Under the pieces are notes generated by a model, which was not told the DNA's origin, ran no database searches, and was given only the letters and a program-made list of their open reading frames with translations. Of a DNA stretch of 64,000 nt, positions 63,094-64,000 are shown piece after piece. The stretch is from Aminipila sp963524205 (GTDB lineage: Bacteria; Bacillota; Clostridia; Peptostreptococcales; Anaerovoracaceae): contig CAURED010000006.1 of the NCBI GenBank assembly GCA_963524205.1, positions 113,459 to 177,458 of the forward strand. The letters are read 5' to 3'. The first letter of the stretch is position 1, and each line of letters opens with the position of its first letter. The position numbers and the translations under genes were made by a program.

Positions 63094-63381
63094 ATGTTTA
63101 TAGTCAATTTAACGTATATAAAGCCATTGGAAGAGGTTCAAAAGTATTTAGCTGAGCATATCACTTTCTTAAATAAATACTATGAAAGTAGTAATTTTAT
63201 CTGCTCAGGGCCAAAAAACCCTAGAACTGGTGGGATGATTATATGCAACGCAAAAAATATGGAAGATGTAAACGAAATCATTAGTGAAGATCCATTTAAT
63301 ACAAATGGAATTGCAAATTATGATATATTGGAATTTCACCTTACAAATTATGCAGAAGCTTTCAAGGCATTTGTTGAGTAA
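63094..63381 (+). CDS. YciI-like (YCII) domain protein
   Basis: 95 aa: MFIVNLTYIKPLEEVQKYLA, the central H of EHITFLNKYYE and SGPKNPRTGGMIICNA match the ferredoxin-like YCII family, in which His and Asp form a putative active site. Function unknown, often beside sigma factors or catabolic genes. Start at 63094 after TTGGAGGAA. Confidence 0.85.
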   Translation: MFIVNLTYIKPLEEVQKYLAEHITFLNKYYESSNFICSGPKNPRTGGMIICNAKNMEDVNEIISEDPFNTNGIANYDILEFHLTNYAEAFKAFVE

Positions 63382-63437
63382 GTTTTCAATTTGTAGAGCA
63401 GACAAAATTTATTACACATTAAAGGAGAATAATCAAA

Positions 63438-64000
63438 ATGGAAAACTGGTTTACACTCGATCAAATTGATGCAGATACTCACATTATTAGCGAATACCGC
63501 CATTGGGAAGAAACGCACTGCTACTTACTTGAAGGTAGGGAGCGGTGTTTGCTTATTGACACAGGACTAGGCATATGCAACATTGCCGAAGAAGTGAAGA
63601 AACTGACGGACAAGCCGGTGGCTGCCGTGGCGACACATATTCATTGGGATCATATTGGCGGGCACGAATACTACCCAGAGTTCTATGCCCATGAGGCGGA
63701 ATTAAACTGGCTGAACGGTGAGTTTCCCCTGTCGATGGATACTATCCGGGGTATGGTTATAGACCGTTGCGATTTGCCGGAGGGTTATGACGTCAACACT
63801 TATAAGTTCTTTCAGGGAACACCGACGCGGGTACTACACGATGGCGACACCATCAATCTTGGCGGACGCGTAATCACTGCACTGCAAACACCGGGACACT
63901 CTCCGGGGCATCTATGTTTTTGGGAACCGCAACGAGGATACCTATTTACTGGTGATCTTGTCTACAAGGACACGCTGTTTGCGTACTACCCTTCAACCGA
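63438..64000 (+). CDS. MBL-fold metallohydrolase, cut by the right edge
   Basis: 188 codons visible from the ATG behind AAAGGAGAAT, with no stop before the window end. It contains LLIDTGLG, the zinc motif THIHWDHIGGHEY near residue 73, and TPGHSPGHLCFW with FTGDLV, all in order for a glyoxalase II-like or SAM-dependent-like MBL hydrolase. The GC content is plainly higher than in the neighbouring genes, hinting at recent transfer. Confidence 0.88.
   Translation, partial: MENWFTLDQIDADTHIISEYRHWEETHCYLLEGRERCLLIDTGLGICNIAEEVKKLTDKPVAAVATHIHWDHIGGHEYYPEFYAHEAELNWLNGEFPLSMDTIRGMVIDRCDLPEGYDVNTYKFFQGTPTRVLHDGDTINLGGRVITALQTPGHSPGHLCFWEPQRGYLFTGDLVYKDTLFAYYPST

Noticed and set aside
1..64000. CRISPR arrays, tRNA or rRNA genes
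   Set aside because: No regularly spaced repeats and no cloverleaf or rRNA signatures were seen on either strand by eye.

Overview
The window is low-GC DNA from an endospore-forming, probably anaerobic Firmicute, most likely a member of class Clostridia. The signs are the forespore sigma factor sigG, part of sigK, a YlmC/YmxH-type protein, a lysine riboswitch ahead of dapA-dapB-ddh, RocB-type peptidase genes and tightly spaced genes with strong AGGAGG ribosome binding sites. I cannot name the species.

Positions 1-20,200 are chromosomal housekeeping DNA. They hold aspS (cut by the left edge), the lysine/meso-diaminopimelate operon under a lysine riboswitch, sigG, an FKBP/trigger-factor-like lipoprotein, a single-aptamer glycine riboswitch ahead of a sodium:alanine/glycine symporter, a YmxH-like gene, nrdR-cmk, a DUF1015 gene and an orphan CrtI-like desaturase. 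A rocB gene carries a -24/-12 (sigma-54) promoter and a palindromic upstream site, and a RocR-like activator gene lies beside it. An ArsB/NhaD-type transporter and a membrane diguanylate cyclase follow.

At 20,187-20,492 (minus strand) only the C-terminal part of sigK is present. It begins almost exactly where the skin element interrupts sigK in Bacillus subtilis, and foreign sequence takes over to its right. No N-terminal half occurs in the window. I infer that everything to the right up to an unknown point beyond 64,000 may be a large skin-like intervening element, or that sigK was destroyed by a rearrangement.

From 20.5 to 43.9 kb the DNA is a mosaic of small and decaying genes: a cyclotransferase fragment, a 46-aa acidic protein, a very Cys/His-rich peptide frame, an orphan infC with an AUU start, a broken lipoprotein gene, two tandem Kelch/Ig-like secreted protein genes (the second frameshifted), a truncated tyrosine recombinase, and two CXXC-20-CXXC proteins. 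It also holds a type I toxin-antitoxin locus with two further copies of the antitoxin-like RNA, an XRE-SLH-giant secreted protein cluster, a Phd/ParE-type toxin-antitoxin pair, and two genes truncated tail to tail.

From 44 to 64 kb lies an array of single accessory genes. They are a TPR-Arr rifamycin ADP-ribosyltransferase, an HTH regulator and ABC exporter sharing one palindromic operator, HEPN/MNT remnants, then mostly plus-strand cassette-like genes (SMI1, DUF1801, VOC, MBL, YbaK, GNAT and others). Many of these are separated by the same short intergenic motif. An IS110-type element interrupts the array. A UvrA-like/MarR operon with two palindromic operators, an ICMT-like enzyme, another GNAT, a YciI-like protein and an MBL-fold gene cut by the right edge complete it. 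No tRNA, rRNA or CRISPR array was seen.
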